Shown one piece after another: positions 46,094 to 55,394 of a DNA stretch of 64,000 nt. The position numbers were made by a program, and so were the translations under genes. This DNA is from Phycisphaerae bacterium (GTDB lineage: Bacteria; Planctomycetota; Phycisphaerae; UBA1845; UTPLA1). How positions within the stretch are numbered: the first letter of the stretch is position 1; each line of letters starts with the position of its first letter. The stretch lies in contig JAHBXN010000010.1 of NCBI GenBank assembly GCA_019636475.1, positions 62,001 through 126,000 on the forward strand. The letters run 5' to 3'. The notes under the pieces are model-generated. The model was not told the DNA's origin, did not search any database, and saw only the letters and a list, made by a program, of their open reading frames with translations.

Positions 46094-46126
46094 GCCGCGA
46101 GGAAGCCTTAGATGCCTCCACGCGGC
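46094..46126 (-). terminator. Terminator between ubiX and the PEP-CTERM gene
   Basis: Imperfect 12-bp stem (GCCGCGAGGAAG / CCTCCACGCGGC, two mismatches) followed on the minus strand by seven T residues. It is 60 bp past the PEP-CTERM stop on the minus strand and may also act for ubiX in the other direction. Confidence 0.7.
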
Positions 46127-46185
46127 CTTTCATTTGAACTAATTGGTCTTCACCGGGTCCGGTGACGGAAAGCGGCAAATAAAAG

Positions 46186-46914
46186 TCAGATGGTCCGGCG
46201 GTGTCGACGCTTCAGTCCTGCCAAACCAAGCAACAGCAACATCGCAGTCATCGGCTCCGGCGTCACGATGATATTGTCGACCTTGCCAAGATCGCCTTCG
46301 CCGTTGTCCATCCAGAATGCCACCCACACATTCGCCTGATTACCCGGAAGATTATAGGTTGAAGTCGTCCATGTTGTTTCGTTTCGACTGCGGAGCAGCT
46401 CAACCCAGCCGCCGCCATTCCATTGCGGACCGTCTTGATTGAACCGGCGAACGCGGTTGTCGTTGGGCCCGTCGGGTGTATCGCCGGTGAAGTTGATGCT
46501 GCCGACATAATAACCCGCGACGAAGCGGTCGCCGCTCTCGGTGTTGTGCGTTTTCCATTGAAAACTCAGAACCGGATTGGCCACGCCGAGCGTGCTGACG
46601 CGAAACAGAAGTCCTGCATCGTCTTCGAATTGTCCAAATGTGATGTTCTGTGGATACACACTCGGCAGTCGCCAGACGGAAAGATCAGAATCAATCGATC
46701 CTCCGTCGCCAGCTTCGAATCGACCACCGTACCATGTCTCTTTGGCGCCCTCAGAGACCAACGGCAAACCCGGATTCTGGCTGCCTGAGAAGCTTGTGTA
46801 ACCCTCGAAGTCCTCGAAGAACAGTGGCCCCGCCACGGCCTGACCGGGGGCTGATAGCGCAACAATCATGGCAAGAGGTAACGTACACACAGTAATTCTG
46901 CATGGAACGTTCAC
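46186..46914 (-). CDS. PEP-CTERM exported protein
   Basis: A 242-residue secreted protein with a signal peptide (ITVCTLPLAMIVALSAPGQAVA) and a PEP-CTERM exosortase tail: VTPEP, a hydrophobic stretch MTAMLLLLGLAGL and KRRHRR. The body (FFEDFEGYTSFSGSQNPGLP ... LSFQWKTHNTE ... VELLRSRNETTW) resembles a beta-sandwich, possibly carbohydrate-binding. Start: GTG 46914, with GGAG 8 bases upstream; the ATG at 46956 lies before that site. Such proteins are exported and re-anchored or released by exosortase; the exosortase is not in the window. Confidence 0.9.
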   Translation of the reverse strand: MNVPCRITVCTLPLAMIVALSAPGQAVAGPLFFEDFEGYTSFSGSQNPGLPLVSEGAKETWYGGRFEAGDGGSIDSDLSVWRLPSVYPQNITFGQFEDDAGLLFRVSTLGVANPVLSFQWKTHNTESGDRFVAGYYVGSINFTGDTPDGPNDNRVRRFNQDGPQWNGGGWVELLRSRNETTWTTSTYNLPGNQANVWVAFWMDNGEGDLGKVDNIIVTPEPMTAMLLLLGLAGLKRRHRRTI

Positions 46915-47261
46915 GAGAAGTTCTCCCCATGTGGTCCGCGGTTCAAGGCGGAACACAATTACAAGACACCGTCACCAATGGCTTCGCGCGGAACGTCCGC
47001 AACTTACCGACGGCATCGGCCGAAATCTGTCACAGATTCCCCCATCCCCATTTCGAACACACTCGTTTATACACCAATGGGCTGTGAAAAAGCAAGCCCA
47101 GTCTGCATTGGCATAGAACTGGCAGAAGAAATTAATGTTACGTCAGGCCGTTTGAATGACGTGGAACGATCCGATAACTGCGTTGACAATTACTTCGACT
47201 GGCGCTTCCGCCCGAAAGAGCGAATGCGATTACATTGACACATCCGGCCGGACTGAACCGA
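46915..47261. other. Intergenic region, 347 bp
   Basis: No gene supported. It is the upstream region of the leftward PEP-CTERM gene and lies downstream of the helicase stop. It contains an AT-rich patch near 47070-47150 that could be a promoter. No repeat stands out. Confidence 0.35.
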
Positions 47262-48629
47262 TTACCGTCTGCCGCGGCGTGAGACGGGGTACTTTCCCCC
47301 AAGCCTACGTCCCGGCGGTAATGGTGCAGAACTGACAACATCTTTAGGTGTCTGAACAGAAGCGCCCGGAGTCTGTGCAGCGCCGGTCACGGCGGAGCTG
47401 GTGGGAGTTGGAGAACCGCGCCTGCCATCCTCGCCTCCGCGTGGTTCGGGCGAAGGCTCGAATCCCGGAACTTCGAGCTTCTCGACCTGTTTGTTGATCA
47501 GCATTTCGACCTCGGTCAACATTCCGCCCTGTTCAGGCGTGACGAGTGAAATGGCCTTGCCCGTCGCCCCCATGCGTGCCGTCCGACCAATGCGATGCAC
47601 GTATATTTCGATGTCTTCCGGCAGATCGTAGTTAATGATGTGGGTGATTCCATGGACATCGATTCCGCGCGCCGCGAGATCGGTCGCGACGAGTATCGGA
47701 ATATGATGTTTGCGAAAGCGCTCCATGATCCGTTCGCGTTTCTGCTGGACAAGATCGCCGTGTATCTCCCGCGCTTCGATTCCATCGCCGTGAAGTCGCC
47801 GGGCCAGCTTTCTGGCACCGTGTTTCGTTCGCGTGAAGATGATGACAAGTGTCGGTTTTTCATTCTCCAGAATTTTTCGGAGCAGACGATACTTGTCCCA
47901 CTGATTAACGACCACATACTGCTGGGTGATGGCATCAACGGTGAGTTGGTCGCGCGACACGTTGATCTCGACCGGGTCGGTCATGAAGGACTTGCTGAGC
48001 TTCACGACTTCCGGCTCGAGCGTCGCGGAAACGAACACCGTCTGATGAGGATGCTTGATGCGCCCCAGAATGTTGCGAATGTCTTCGCGAAAGCCGATGT
48101 CGAGCATTCGGTCGACTTCGTCCAGCACGACAAAACGCAGGCCGTCCAGCTTGAGCATGCCCCGATCGAGCATATCCATCACGCGGCCCGGCGTGCCCAC
48201 GATCAGATGCGGCTTCCGGCCAAGCTGGTGGATCTGCTGTGCCATGCGCGTGCCACCATAGACCGGCACACAGTGGACTTCAAGAAATTTCGCGAGCCGG
48301 CGAAGTTCCCCCAGAACCTGCACGGCCAGCTCGCGCGTCGGCGTGAGAATCATCGCCTGGAGCGGACCGGTCGGATCAATCTTCTGAAGGATGGGCAGAC
48401 CAAACGAAGCCGTCTTGCCGGTTCCCGTGCGCGCCTGTCCCAGCACATCGCGACCCGAAAGCACGACGGGAATCAACTCCCGCTGAATCGGTGAGGGCTC
48501 TTTGTACTCAACGGCCTTCAGCGCGCGAAGAATCGGGATCTCGATACCAAGTTCAGCAAATGATTGTGACAGATCTGGATGGCGGTGCATCGGGTCGGAA
48601 ACGCTCGTCCTTTCTTGATTGGCGGTCAT
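47262..48629 (-). CDS. rhlE: DEAD-box RNA helicase (RhlE type)
   Basis: ATP-dependent RNA helicase for RNA decay and ribosome assembly. Q-motif YKEPSPIQRELIP, Walker A ARTGTGKT, PTRELA, GTPGRVMDML, motif II VLDEVDRM (DEVD in place of DEAD), SAT, FTRTKHGARKLARRL, VATDLAARGIDVHG and HRIGRTAR. Core about 380 residues, then a disordered Pro/Ser/Gly/Arg tail ending SRRGRR, usual for RhlE. Length 455. Start ATG 48629; an internal ATG 13 codons later is possible. It diverges from a small membrane protein gene. Confidence 0.95.
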   Translation of the reverse strand: MTANQERTSVSDPMHRHPDLSQSFAELGIEIPILRALKAVEYKEPSPIQRELIPVVLSGRDVLGQARTGTGKTASFGLPILQKIDPTGPLQAMILTPTRELAVQVLGELRRLAKFLEVHCVPVYGGTRMAQQIHQLGRKPHLIVGTPGRVMDMLDRGMLKLDGLRFVVLDEVDRMLDIGFREDIRNILGRIKHPHQTVFVSATLEPEVVKLSKSFMTDPVEINVSRDQLTVDAITQQYVVVNQWDKYRLLRKILENEKPTLVIIFTRTKHGARKLARRLHGDGIEAREIHGDLVQQKRERIMERFRKHHIPILVATDLAARGIDVHGITHIINYDLPEDIEIYVHRIGRTARMGATGKAISLVTPEQGGMLTEVEMLINKQVEKLEVPGFEPSPEPRGGEDGRRGSPTPTSSAVTGAAQTPGASVQTPKDVVSSAPLPPGRRLGGKYPVSRRGRR

Positions 48630-48791
48630 GGTCCCCGCCCATACCGACTCATAATAATTTCACAGCCTCCCTCCGACAAGCCGTCAAATCCTCCGAAATC
48701 GCTTCATTATTGACCCCGCCATGTCACTCCCCAACGCACCATTTTCTCCCGCGCTCGCCACGCCATATGCTCAGATAAGGGGGGTTGCAAC

Positions 48792-49193
48792 GTGGGGGGA
48801 TATCGCGATCCGGACAGCCATGACTTCGCTGGCGGCGCCGCAAACAATGACGGTTCGCGCCGACAAAGGACGATTAATCGCACCATCTTCCGCGAGATGA
48901 CGCGAACCGAACTGGAAAACGGGCCTCTCAGCTGGCTTCGACGCAGGACCCTCGTACGGTTCGGAATCCGGTTGGGAATCGATCCCTTCGAAGCGCGACT
49001 CATCGTTCGGGCCGTCGAATATGAATGCGGCCATGCTCCTAGGGCCGCGATGGACGAGTCCGATTCGCCAATCTCCACCGAATTCATTGCCGACGCACGC
49101 ACCGATCCCGACGACCGCATCGGGCAATGGATGGCGGGAATCGCTGTCGTGATCGCCCTGTCGATCGGACTGGGATTCATCTTCGGACAGTAA
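48792..49193 (+). CDS. Small membrane-anchored hypothetical protein
   Basis: A 133-residue protein with one C-terminal membrane segment (WMAGIAVVIALSIGLGFIFG) and a polar N-terminal part rich in Arg/Asp (RTLVRFGIRLGIDPFEARLIV). The GTG at 48792 has AAGGGGGG 8 bases upstream. It would be a tail-anchored protein with a cytoplasmic domain. No family recognised. It faces the leftward HAD gene convergently. Confidence 0.7.
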   Translation: MGGYRDPDSHDFAGGAANNDGSRRQRTINRTIFREMTRTELENGPLSWLRRRTLVRFGIRLGIDPFEARLIVRAVEYECGHAPRAAMDESDSPISTEFIADARTDPDDRIGQWMAGIAVVIALSIGLGFIFGQ

Positions 49194-49236
49194 GACCGCC
49201 AGGGCGGACATTCGCAATTACGCGGCCGCACTTCCA

Positions 49237-49848
49237 TCAGCGAGGACGAATCGCCAGATACTCCGTGAGTTCGCTGAGCCTGCGAATGATCAGGGTCGCT
49301 TCCGACGCCCAATCGGGCGTTTCAAATCCGGGTTCGAGATACAACACCGACGTGCACCCGGCTGAATTGCCGCAGATCACATCGAATCGAAAATCGCCGA
49401 CGACATAGCCTGCTCGCGGATCGACCGACAGTCTCCGGCAAATCTCGAACACGGGCTCCGGCGAAGGCTTCATCGGACCGTCTTCGCGCGTCCAGGTCAG
49501 ATCAAATTCGATGTGATGGCGGCGCTGGAACAGCTCCAGCGACTGGCGCGAATTTCGCGTCATGAGTGCGACAGGATGCCCCGCGCTGCGAATTGAATGC
49601 ACCGTCTCCGCCGCATGCAGTTGGAGCTGGCTGTTCTCGGCATCCTGAATCTCATGGCGGTGAAGAATGGCCTCGGCACGCATGCGCTCGGAAGGCGCAA
49701 GGCCGTCGAGCGACTCCAGAATCGGGCCGGCGGGTAGTCCGATCTCGGCGCGAATTCGATCAAAATCGAGCGACGAGACGGTCAGAGTGCCGTCCATGTC
49801 GAATATGACGACCTGACGTGAACGAGGCAGTGAGGCATCGAACGGCAT
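49237..49848 (-). CDS. HAD-family hydrolase (phosphoglycolate phosphatase-like)
   Basis: HAD-IA phosphatase, 203 residues. The nucleophile motif is VIFDMDGTLTVSSLDFD, motif II LMTRNS, the lysine motif MKPSPEPVFEICRRL and motif IV GYVVGDFRFDVICGNSAG. A cap domain lies between the first two. It starts directly at the end of the DUF3052-like gene (TGATG), so they are coupled. Sugar or glycolate phosphate is a likely substrate, but family members vary. Confidence 0.9.
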   Translation of the reverse strand: MPFDASLPRSRQVVIFDMDGTLTVSSLDFDRIRAEIGLPAGPILESLDGLAPSERMRAEAILHRHEIQDAENSQLQLHAAETVHSIRSAGHPVALMTRNSRQSLELFQRRHHIEFDLTWTREDGPMKPSPEPVFEICRRLSVDPRAGYVVGDFRFDVICGNSAGCTSVLYLEPGFETPDWASEATLIIRRLSELTEYLAIRPR

Positions 49849-50510
49849 CAGGCCTTGACCGGTGTTGAGCGAGCGCCCCGCGCGATCTCCGCACGCTGCT
49901 TTCGCAGCGTCTCGGGCCGGATCATCTTGTAGGCCGCGCGATTCTCAGAGAAATCGACGACTTCGACATTGGTCATGCCCGCCTCTTTCGCGGCCGCAAG
50001 GACATTCGATTTGGTCACGGTGCGTACACTCTTGGGCATGACCACCCAGATCGAGCCGTCCTCATGAAGTTCATCGGTTAGGCCCCCGAGTTGCCGCAAA
50101 TCCGACGCACGATCGACGCCGAGCATCACCATATCGCAGGAGCCGTCGCCGTTCGTCTGAATCTGAATCTTCCGCGCCGAAAGTGATCGCGACAGTTCGA
50201 CATCCTCAATGTTCACAATCTTGAGGACAAGCCCGTCCACGACGCCGAGCTTGTCCGCCAGCGTCTGTGGATGCTGCATGTAATCGATCCACTGATCCGT
50301 CGCGCGAAGGGGGTTCAACGTCAGCCCGACGGGGCTTCCGTGAAAATTGAAACGGATGATATCGCCATCGCGGCGCGGGTTGGTGATCTCGGCAAGGCGA
50401 AATCTGAACTTCGTCGAACCAGAAAAATCGATGTGATCCGCTTCCATGCGGACCTGGCCTTCGTACCGGTCTCGGCCGACCTGTAACTTGCAGGCTGATT
50501 CCATCGCCAT
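49848..50510 (-). CDS. DUF3052-like protein
   Basis: A 220-residue protein whose C-terminal half (VMLGVDRASDLRQLGGLTDE, GSIWVVMPKS and VEVVDFSENRAAYKMIRPE) matches the DUF3052 pattern, often in proteins annotated as hypothetical. The N-terminal half (residues 1-120) is a beta-rich stretch, FRLAEITNPRRDGDIIRFNF, that resembles a small antiparallel fold. It precedes the HAD gene with a TGATG junction. AAGGAAGGAC precedes the ATG. Function unknown. Confidence 0.8.
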   Translation of the reverse strand: MAMESACKLQVGRDRYEGQVRMEADHIDFSGSTKFRFRLAEITNPRRDGDIIRFNFHGSPVGLTLNPLRATDQWIDYMQHPQTLADKLGVVDGLVLKIVNIEDVELSRSLSARKIQIQTNGDGSCDMVMLGVDRASDLRQLGGLTDELHEDGSIWVVMPKSVRTVTKSNVLAAAKEAGMTNVEVVDFSENRAAYKMIRPETLRKQRAEIARGARSTPVKA

Positions 50511-50858
50511 GATTCGAATGTCCTTCCTTTGTTGAAACCGACCTTGCGTCTATGCCGGGCGATCTCTTAACCGAAATGCAAACCGCGCCTGGGTTCTCCG
50601 CAGCGGGGACTCCGAACCACGCGGCCACAACCCCATGCGAATCGGATACCCGTGGCCTTTCTTGCGACGGCCACGCCACCGATATCGGGGCCCATTATAA
50701 CCGATCGCGCCCGGCGTACAAACGGTTTTGATGTGTAACAACCAGGCTGCGGTCGTTGAATATGCAATTACGAAAGGGATTTGTGAATTCCCGGAGCGAT
50801 GCAGTTGATCGACGCGGAATCAATTCAGCAGATGGAAACTCACGCTTTCCGACCGGCG
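50511..50858. other. Intergenic region, 348 bp
   Basis: No supported gene. The leftward DUF3052-like gene starts at its left end and acs stops at its right end. A long rightward ORF beginning at 50799 is antisense to acs and is not a gene. No terminator for acs is clear. Confidence 0.35.
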
Positions 50859-52835
50859 TCAGGCATCTTCTTCGCTCAGTTTCGCGACAACCGTAAAATC
50901 CTCGAGCGTTGTCACATCGCCATCGACACGGCCCTTCGTTGCGATCTCGCGCAGCAAACGCCGCATGATTTTTCCGCTGCGCGTCTTCGGAAGCGCATCG
51001 GAGAAACGAATCTCCTTCGGCCGAGCGATTGCACCGAGCGTTCTGGAAACATGCTGCTTCAGTTCGTCCTTCAACGCGTCCGTTGGCGTCTCACCGCCGC
51101 GAAGCGTCACGAATGCCGCGATCGCCTCGCCGGTCACGTCGTCGGGATACCCAATGACGGCGGCCTCCGCCACTTTGGGATGAGACACGAGCGAGGACTC
51201 GACCTCGGCGGTGCCAAGGCGATGACCCGACACCTTGATCACGTCATCCACGCGGCCGGTGATCCAGAAATAGCCGTCCTCGTCGCGCCGCGCTCCATCG
51301 CCCGTGAAATAGGTGTTCTTGATTTCCGACCAGTACTGCTTTCGGAAGCGGGCCTCGTCGCCGTAGATGCCGCGCAGCATGCCGGGCCACGGCTTGCGAA
51401 TCACGAGGAACCCGCTCTCGTTCGGCTCCAGTTCCTTCCCGGTGCGATCGACGATCGCCGCATCGATGCCGAACAGCGGGAGCGTCGCCGAACCGGGCTT
51501 CGTCGGGATCGCCCCGGGCAGCGGCGAGATCAGGATGCCGCCCGTCTCCGTCTGCCACCAGGTGTCAACGATCGGACACCGGCCGCCGCCGATGTGGCTG
51601 TGATACCAGTCCCACGCCGCCGGGTTGATCGGCTCGCCCACCGTTCCCAGCAGCTTGATGCGCGACAAATCGAATTTCCTCGGCCATTCGCTGCCCTGCC
51701 GCATGAACGCCCGGATCGCCGTCGGCGCCGTGTAGAACTTGGTCACCCCATGCCGCTCGCAGATCGACCAGAACCGCCCCCAGTCCGGCCAGTTCGGCGC
51801 GCCCTCGTACATCAGATTGGTGACGCCGTTCTGCAACAGGCCGTACACGACATAGCTGTGCCCCGTGATCCAGCCGATGTCCGCGGTGCACCAGTAGACG
51901 TCGTCCGGCTTCAGATCAAAAATCAATCGAGCCGTATGCCGCGTATAAACCATGTAGCCCGCGGTCGTGTGAAGGATGCCCTTGGGCTTGCCGGTGCTGC
52001 CGCTGGTATAAAGAAGGAACAGCATGTGCTCCGAGTCGAGACGCTCCGCCTCGCAGTCCGTCGAGACTCCGCGCACCACGTCGTGCCACCACACGTCGCG
52101 GCCATCCACCCAGTTCACCTTCTCCCCGGTGCGTTGAAGCACGACCACTTTCCTGACCAGATCGGTCAGCCCGCATGCTTCATCCACGTTCGCCTTCAGC
52201 GGAACAACCGATCCGCGACGATATCCCCCGTCGGCCGTGATGATGATGTGCGAATCGGCATCCTGCACCCGGTCGGCGATGGCCTGCGCGGAAAAGCCGC
52301 CAAAGATGATGGAGTGCGGCGCGCCGATCCGGGCGCAGGCCAGCATGGCGATCACCAGTTCCGGCGTCATCGGCATGTAGATCGTGACGCGGTCGCCCTT
52401 ATGAACCCCGAGCATGCGCAGCGCATTGGCGAAGCGGCAGGTCTCGGTCTTGAGCTGGGCATAGGTCAGCCTGCGGATTTCCTTCGGCTCGCCATCGTCC
52501 CCGCAGGGCTCGCCCTCCCAGATGATCGCCGGATGATCGCCTCGTCCCCGCTCGATCTGATAGTCCAGGCAGTTGTAGCTGATGTTGGTCTCCGCCCCGA
52601 CATACCATCGGGCGAAGGGCGGATTCCACTGAAGCACCCGGTCCCATTTCTTGAAGAAGTGGTTCTCCGCCGCGGCCTCGCTCCAGTATTCGTCGAGGTT
52701 TTCGATCGAGCGCTGATGGGTGGTCTGATACGCCTCCCACGATTGAATGTGTGCCTGCGCGGCGAAGCCGGGTGGCGGTGGATAGGTCCGAACGGCGGGC
52801 GGCGTGTGGCCGGCCCCGGCTGCCTGGCTGCTCAT
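50859..52835 (-). CDS. acs: Acetyl-CoA synthetase
   Basis: ATP-dependent acetate activation to acetyl-CoA, 658 residues. ANL motifs: [81 protein letters not shown] and the C-terminal [14 protein letters not shown] with the catalytic Lys that is normally acetylated by Pat. GGAGGAG precedes the ATG. The gene stands alone, facing the DUF3052 gene direction. Confidence 0.97.
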   Translation of the reverse strand: MSSQAAGAGHTPPAVRTYPPPPGFAAQAHIQSWEAYQTTHQRSIENLDEYWSEAAAENHFFKKWDRVLQWNPPFARWYVGAETNISYNCLDYQIERGRGDHPAIIWEGEPCGDDGEPKEIRRLTYAQLKTETCRFANALRMLGVHKGDRVTIYMPMTPELVIAMLACARIGAPHSIIFGGFSAQAIADRVQDADSHIIITADGGYRRGSVVPLKANVDEACGLTDLVRKVVVLQRTGEKVNWVDGRDVWWHDVVRGVSTDCEAERLDSEHMLFLLYTSGSTGKPKGILHTTAGYMVYTRHTARLIFDLKPDDVYWCTADIGWITGHSYVVYGLLQNGVTNLMYEGAPNWPDWGRFWSICERHGVTKFYTAPTAIRAFMRQGSEWPRKFDLSRIKLLGTVGEPINPAAWDWYHSHIGGGRCPIVDTWWQTETGGILISPLPGAIPTKPGSATLPLFGIDAAIVDRTGKELEPNESGFLVIRKPWPGMLRGIYGDEARFRKQYWSEIKNTYFTGDGARRDEDGYFWITGRVDDVIKVSGHRLGTAEVESSLVSHPKVAEAAVIGYPDDVTGEAIAAFVTLRGGETPTDALKDELKQHVSRTLGAIARPKEIRFSDALPKTRSGKIMRRLLREIATKGRVDGDVTTLEDFTVVAKLSEEDA

Positions 52836-53033
52836 CGTGCGCTCCTCCGGAGAATCCAGGCCCGCGCCGATGCATGCGGCCCCCCGCGGGCAACGGAGTC
52901 ATGATAGGGAATCGGAGCGCGGCTCGCAAACCACGGCCTCGCGCGCCGGCCCGGCGGATCGCGCCCGTGGAATCGAACCGGGCGGATCGAGCGCGACCGC
53001 GGCGGCATGCAGCACACCCCGTGTCAAATAAAA

Positions 53034-53066
53034 GAAGTGGGAGCGGCCTGGCCGGACTCCCACTTC
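53034..53066 (-). terminator. Terminator after the fibronectin-III-like gene
   Basis: Perfect 10-bp stem (GAAGTGGGAG / CTCCCACTTC) with a 13-base loop, followed on the minus strand by TTTTATTTG. It lies 39 bp downstream of the stop at 53106. Confidence 0.85.
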
Positions 53067-53105
53067 GGTCTGTTGCACGTCGTGATCGTCTGTTCGCCGA
53101 ACGTC

Positions 53106-53897
53106 TCAGCTTCGCGACGTCGCGGGCTGGCCGTTCGTGTTCGCGGCGTGGGCGATGGCAGCCGGGTGCGGCTTGCTGCCGACGATCGCATCGACCAGGG
53201 CCTTGTCGGCGGCCAGGGTTCCGCCGCTCTCGGTGGCGGTCGCGGTGAATCCGCCATCGGGCGAGCGTCCGAACTGGACCGTGAAGATCGGCGAAACGGG
53301 GCCGACCTGGTTCGCGCGGGTTCCCTGCACGGTGTACTGGACACTGTCCGGCCCGGCGACCAGCGTCTCATCGACAAACTTCTTCGTTCCCGAGACGCCG
53401 ATGAACGAGAACGCGCCCTCGCCCGGCAGCCGTCGTTTGATGAGGTAGCTCGTCCCGCTGGTGCCGGCCGGGTTCTCCGCCTTCCACGCCAGGATCAGGA
53501 ATCCCTCGGTCGGATCGAGCGAGACGGTGAGATTGGTCGGCTGGGCGGGGGGCGGCGCCGGGGTCGGCGGGGCGGGCGGCTGAATCTGGGCGAGGTTGTA
53601 GACGTTGAGCGGGTCCACCGAGTTGATGGCGAACGCCCGGATCAGCTTGACCGTGTCGCCGACGCTGGAGCGGAGGGTCGCGAAGGCGGCCTCGGCGGTC
53701 TGTGTCGCGACCTTGGCAGCCTGCCTGGCCTGCTCCTGTGCCAGCGATGCGGCAGCTGCGGCATCGGTCGCATCCTTGAAGGCATTGGCCTGCGGGGCGG
53801 TGAGGCCGATCGAGGTGGCATTGGTCACCCAGAGGTTTTCATGGGCCTGGCACCACTGCAACAGGGCACTTCGGGGAGACGTTGGGAACGTTGACAT
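53106..53897 (-). CDS. Fibronectin type III-like protein, paralog 1
   Basis: A 263-residue protein with an N-terminal helical segment (residues 1-100, ATDAAAAASLAQEQARQAAK) and a Pro-rich hinge (QPPAPPTPAPPPAQP), then a single FN3-type beta domain (TVSLDPTEGFLILAWKAENP ... SYLIKRRLPGEGAFSFIG ... VQYTVQGTRANQVGPVSP) and a disordered tail. No signal peptide is visible. It is 35-45% similar by eye to the neighbour at 54 kb, pointing to a tandem duplication. GAGGAATCGAATT precedes the ATG. The strong terminator 39 bp past its stop ends the pair's transcript. Function unknown. Confidence 0.85.
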   Translation of the reverse strand: MSTFPTSPRSALLQWCQAHENLWVTNATSIGLTAPQANAFKDATDAAAAASLAQEQARQAAKVATQTAEAAFATLRSSVGDTVKLIRAFAINSVDPLNVYNLAQIQPPAPPTPAPPPAQPTNLTVSLDPTEGFLILAWKAENPAGTSGTSYLIKRRLPGEGAFSFIGVSGTKKFVDETLVAGPDSVQYTVQGTRANQVGPVSPIFTVQFGRSPDGGFTATATESGGTLAADKALVDAIVGSKPHPAAIAHAANTNGQPATSRS

Positions 53898-53990
53898 AAT
53901 TCGATTCCTCTTCCGGCGAGCAGGGCGTCAGGCTCAAGGCGCCCCGGCGTACAATCGCACAAAGGCGCACTGATATGACACCACCGCCCG

Positions 53991-54716
53991 TCATCGGGAA
54001 GCGAATCCGCCGACTTTCACACTTTTTTTCGCGGGCAGTATTTGCGCCGCCGGGGCCGAGGCGCTGACCGTCTCGCCCTTCACCGTTCCGATCCGCACCA
54101 GCAGCACCGGGCTGACGCTTCCCTCGCGCGGCCCGCGAATCGCCTGCACGGTGTATTCGACCTCCTTCACGCCGACGGGCAGCTTCGCATCCTCAAAGAA
54201 CTTCTGCCCGCTGGCGCCGATGAACCGGAACTCCGTCTCGCCCGGCAGCCTGCGGCGCACCATGTAGACCGTGCCGCTCGCGCCTTCGGGCTGGGCACAC
54301 TTCCATCGCAGCATGAGCGACCCCGTCGCGGCTTCCAGCACGGCGATCAGATTCTTCGGCGTCACCGGCGCGGGGCCGACCGACCGAACGGCAGGCGGCG
54401 CGATCTGAGCCTTGTTGTAGATGGCCAGCGGGTTCTTGGCGTTCTCGGCATGGGAGCGGATCGACAAGACGGCGCGGCTCGCCTCGGCCCGCAGCAGCGC
54501 CACCGCCGCCCTGGCCTCCTGCGTCGCGACCATCGCCGCCTGCATCGCTTCGCGCTGGGCGACGATTTTCAGATGAGCCTTCAGCGTCGCCTCCGCGAAA
54601 TCGTCCGCCTGACTCGCGGTCAGCCCGATGTCGGTCGCGTTCTCGATGAAAACCGGGTCATGGGCCTGACACCACTCGATAAAATCGGCCGTGCGGCCCC
54701 GTGGGAAGGTGGACAT
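53991..54716 (-). CDS. Fibronectin type III-like protein, paralog 2
   Basis: A 241-residue paralog of the gene just downstream, sharing MSTFP at the start, an ENATDIGLTASQADDF-type N-terminal, a similar helical stretch and the FN3-like domain SLMLRWKCAQPEGASGTVYMVRRRLPGETEFRFIGASG. ATG 54716 is supported by GGAGCCGCAGAAC and by the paralog's start; an earlier GTG at 54788 is not needed. The in-frame upstream sequence contains the 21-bp repeat (TFAAAVS per unit). It precedes paralog 1 by 93 bp and is probably co-transcribed with it. Confidence 0.85.
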   Translation of the reverse strand: MSTFPRGRTADFIEWCQAHDPVFIENATDIGLTASQADDFAEATLKAHLKIVAQREAMQAAMVATQEARAAVALLRAEASRAVLSIRSHAENAKNPLAIYNKAQIAPPAVRSVGPAPVTPKNLIAVLEAATGSLMLRWKCAQPEGASGTVYMVRRRLPGETEFRFIGASGQKFFEDAKLPVGVKEVEYTVQAIRGPREGSVSPVLLVRIGTVKGETVSASAPAAQILPAKKSVKVGGFASR

Positions 54717-54811
54717 GTTCTGCGGCTCCTGCTCCTGCTCCCATCGCGGGAGCGATTGGGGGTGAGGGTGATGATTCCAGCGCGGCACGACGGCCGAGCC
54801 GCTCTCGACGA

Positions 54812-54901
54812 CCGCGGCAAAGGTCGAAACGGCCGCGGCAAAGGTCGAAACGGCCGCGGCAAAGGTCGAAACGGCCGCGGCAAAGGTCGAAACGGCCGCG
54901 G
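54812..54901. repeat. 21-bp tandem repeat, four full copies plus a partial
   Basis: Four exact copies of CCGCGGCAAAGGTCGAAACGG at 54812, 54833, 54854 and 54875, plus a 6-base start of a fifth at 54896. It is a multiple of 3 in length and sits about 96 bp upstream of the paralog-2 ATG, in frame with it (encoding TFAAAVS on the minus strand). The related word GCGGCAAA recurs more loosely up to 55100. Such arrays commonly change copy number. Confidence 0.9.
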
Positions 54902-54947
54902 CGCAGCGCCACGTCCCCCTGTTCGACCGCCGATGGACGCGACCTTC

Positions 54948-54967
54948 GCAAAAAAGGGATTTTTTGC
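54948..54967. other. A6/T6 hairpin with GGGA tetraloop
   Basis: Perfect 8-bp inverted repeat GCAAAAAA / TTTTTTGC around a GGGA loop (GNRA type). It sits in the non-coding stretch between the FN3 paralog and the mutase-like gene and could act as a weak bidirectional terminator. Confidence 0.5.
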
Positions 54968-55080
54968 CGCGAATTTTCTGTCATTCGCCGCCGTTGCGGC
55001 AACAATTGCCGCGCTTCAGACGGGAAGCGGCGCAAACAAGCCACGAAATGCGGCAAACACAGTCTCGTCCGGCGCGTTTC

Positions 55081-55266
55081 TCATGAGAAGCGCGGCAAAA
55101 GCAGGAATAAATGCAGCGCCCGCGCCCCGCGCCGAAGCGCCGCGGCCCGTTGCCGCCGTGCCGCGTCATGGCCAAGCGTCTGAAAGACGTCTGCAAGATG
55201 CGGGAGAGCGAGCCGGGCCACCGCGCCCGCGACGCGCCCGCGACGCGCTCGCTGCCGCCGCGACAT
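55081..55266 (-). CDS. Small basic hypothetical ORF (61 aa)
   Basis: An ORF of 61 residues with a textbook AGGAGG ribosome site 7 bases before its ATG. The translation is Arg/Ala/Leu-rich (MSRRQRARRGRVAGAVARLA ... HLFLLLPRFS) with one hydrophobic end, and no family is recognised. It lies upstream of the FN3-like genes on the same strand. The strong ribosome site favours it, but the composition is typical of GC-rich random frames, so it may be spurious. Confidence 0.35.
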   Translation of the reverse strand: MSRRQRARRGRVAGAVARLALPHLADVFQTLGHDAARRQRAAALRRGARALHLFLLLPRFS

Positions 55267-55394
55267 CACAAGACCTCCTGTGAATTCCTGATCGTACAAA
55301 TCACATGATCACGAACGATCCCCGCGCAGATCGCGCTCGAAACCCGGCCCGACCGAGTGGAGTTTCCGCGCCCGTCGGCATACGATATGCCCCC

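Noticed and set aside
48707-49312. A 201-codon leftward ORF
   Set aside because: Antisense to the small membrane protein gene, which has a ribosome site and a clear membrane segment.
50799-52904. A 701-codon rightward ORF
   Set aside because: It is antisense to acs, whose motifs are complete. Long open frames opposite high-GC genes are an effect of codon composition; its translation is Arg/His-rich with no domain.
54042-55283. A 413-codon rightward ORF through the 21-bp repeats
   Set aside because: Antisense to the FN3 paralog; its RGKGRNG repeats are only the minisatellite read in another frame.
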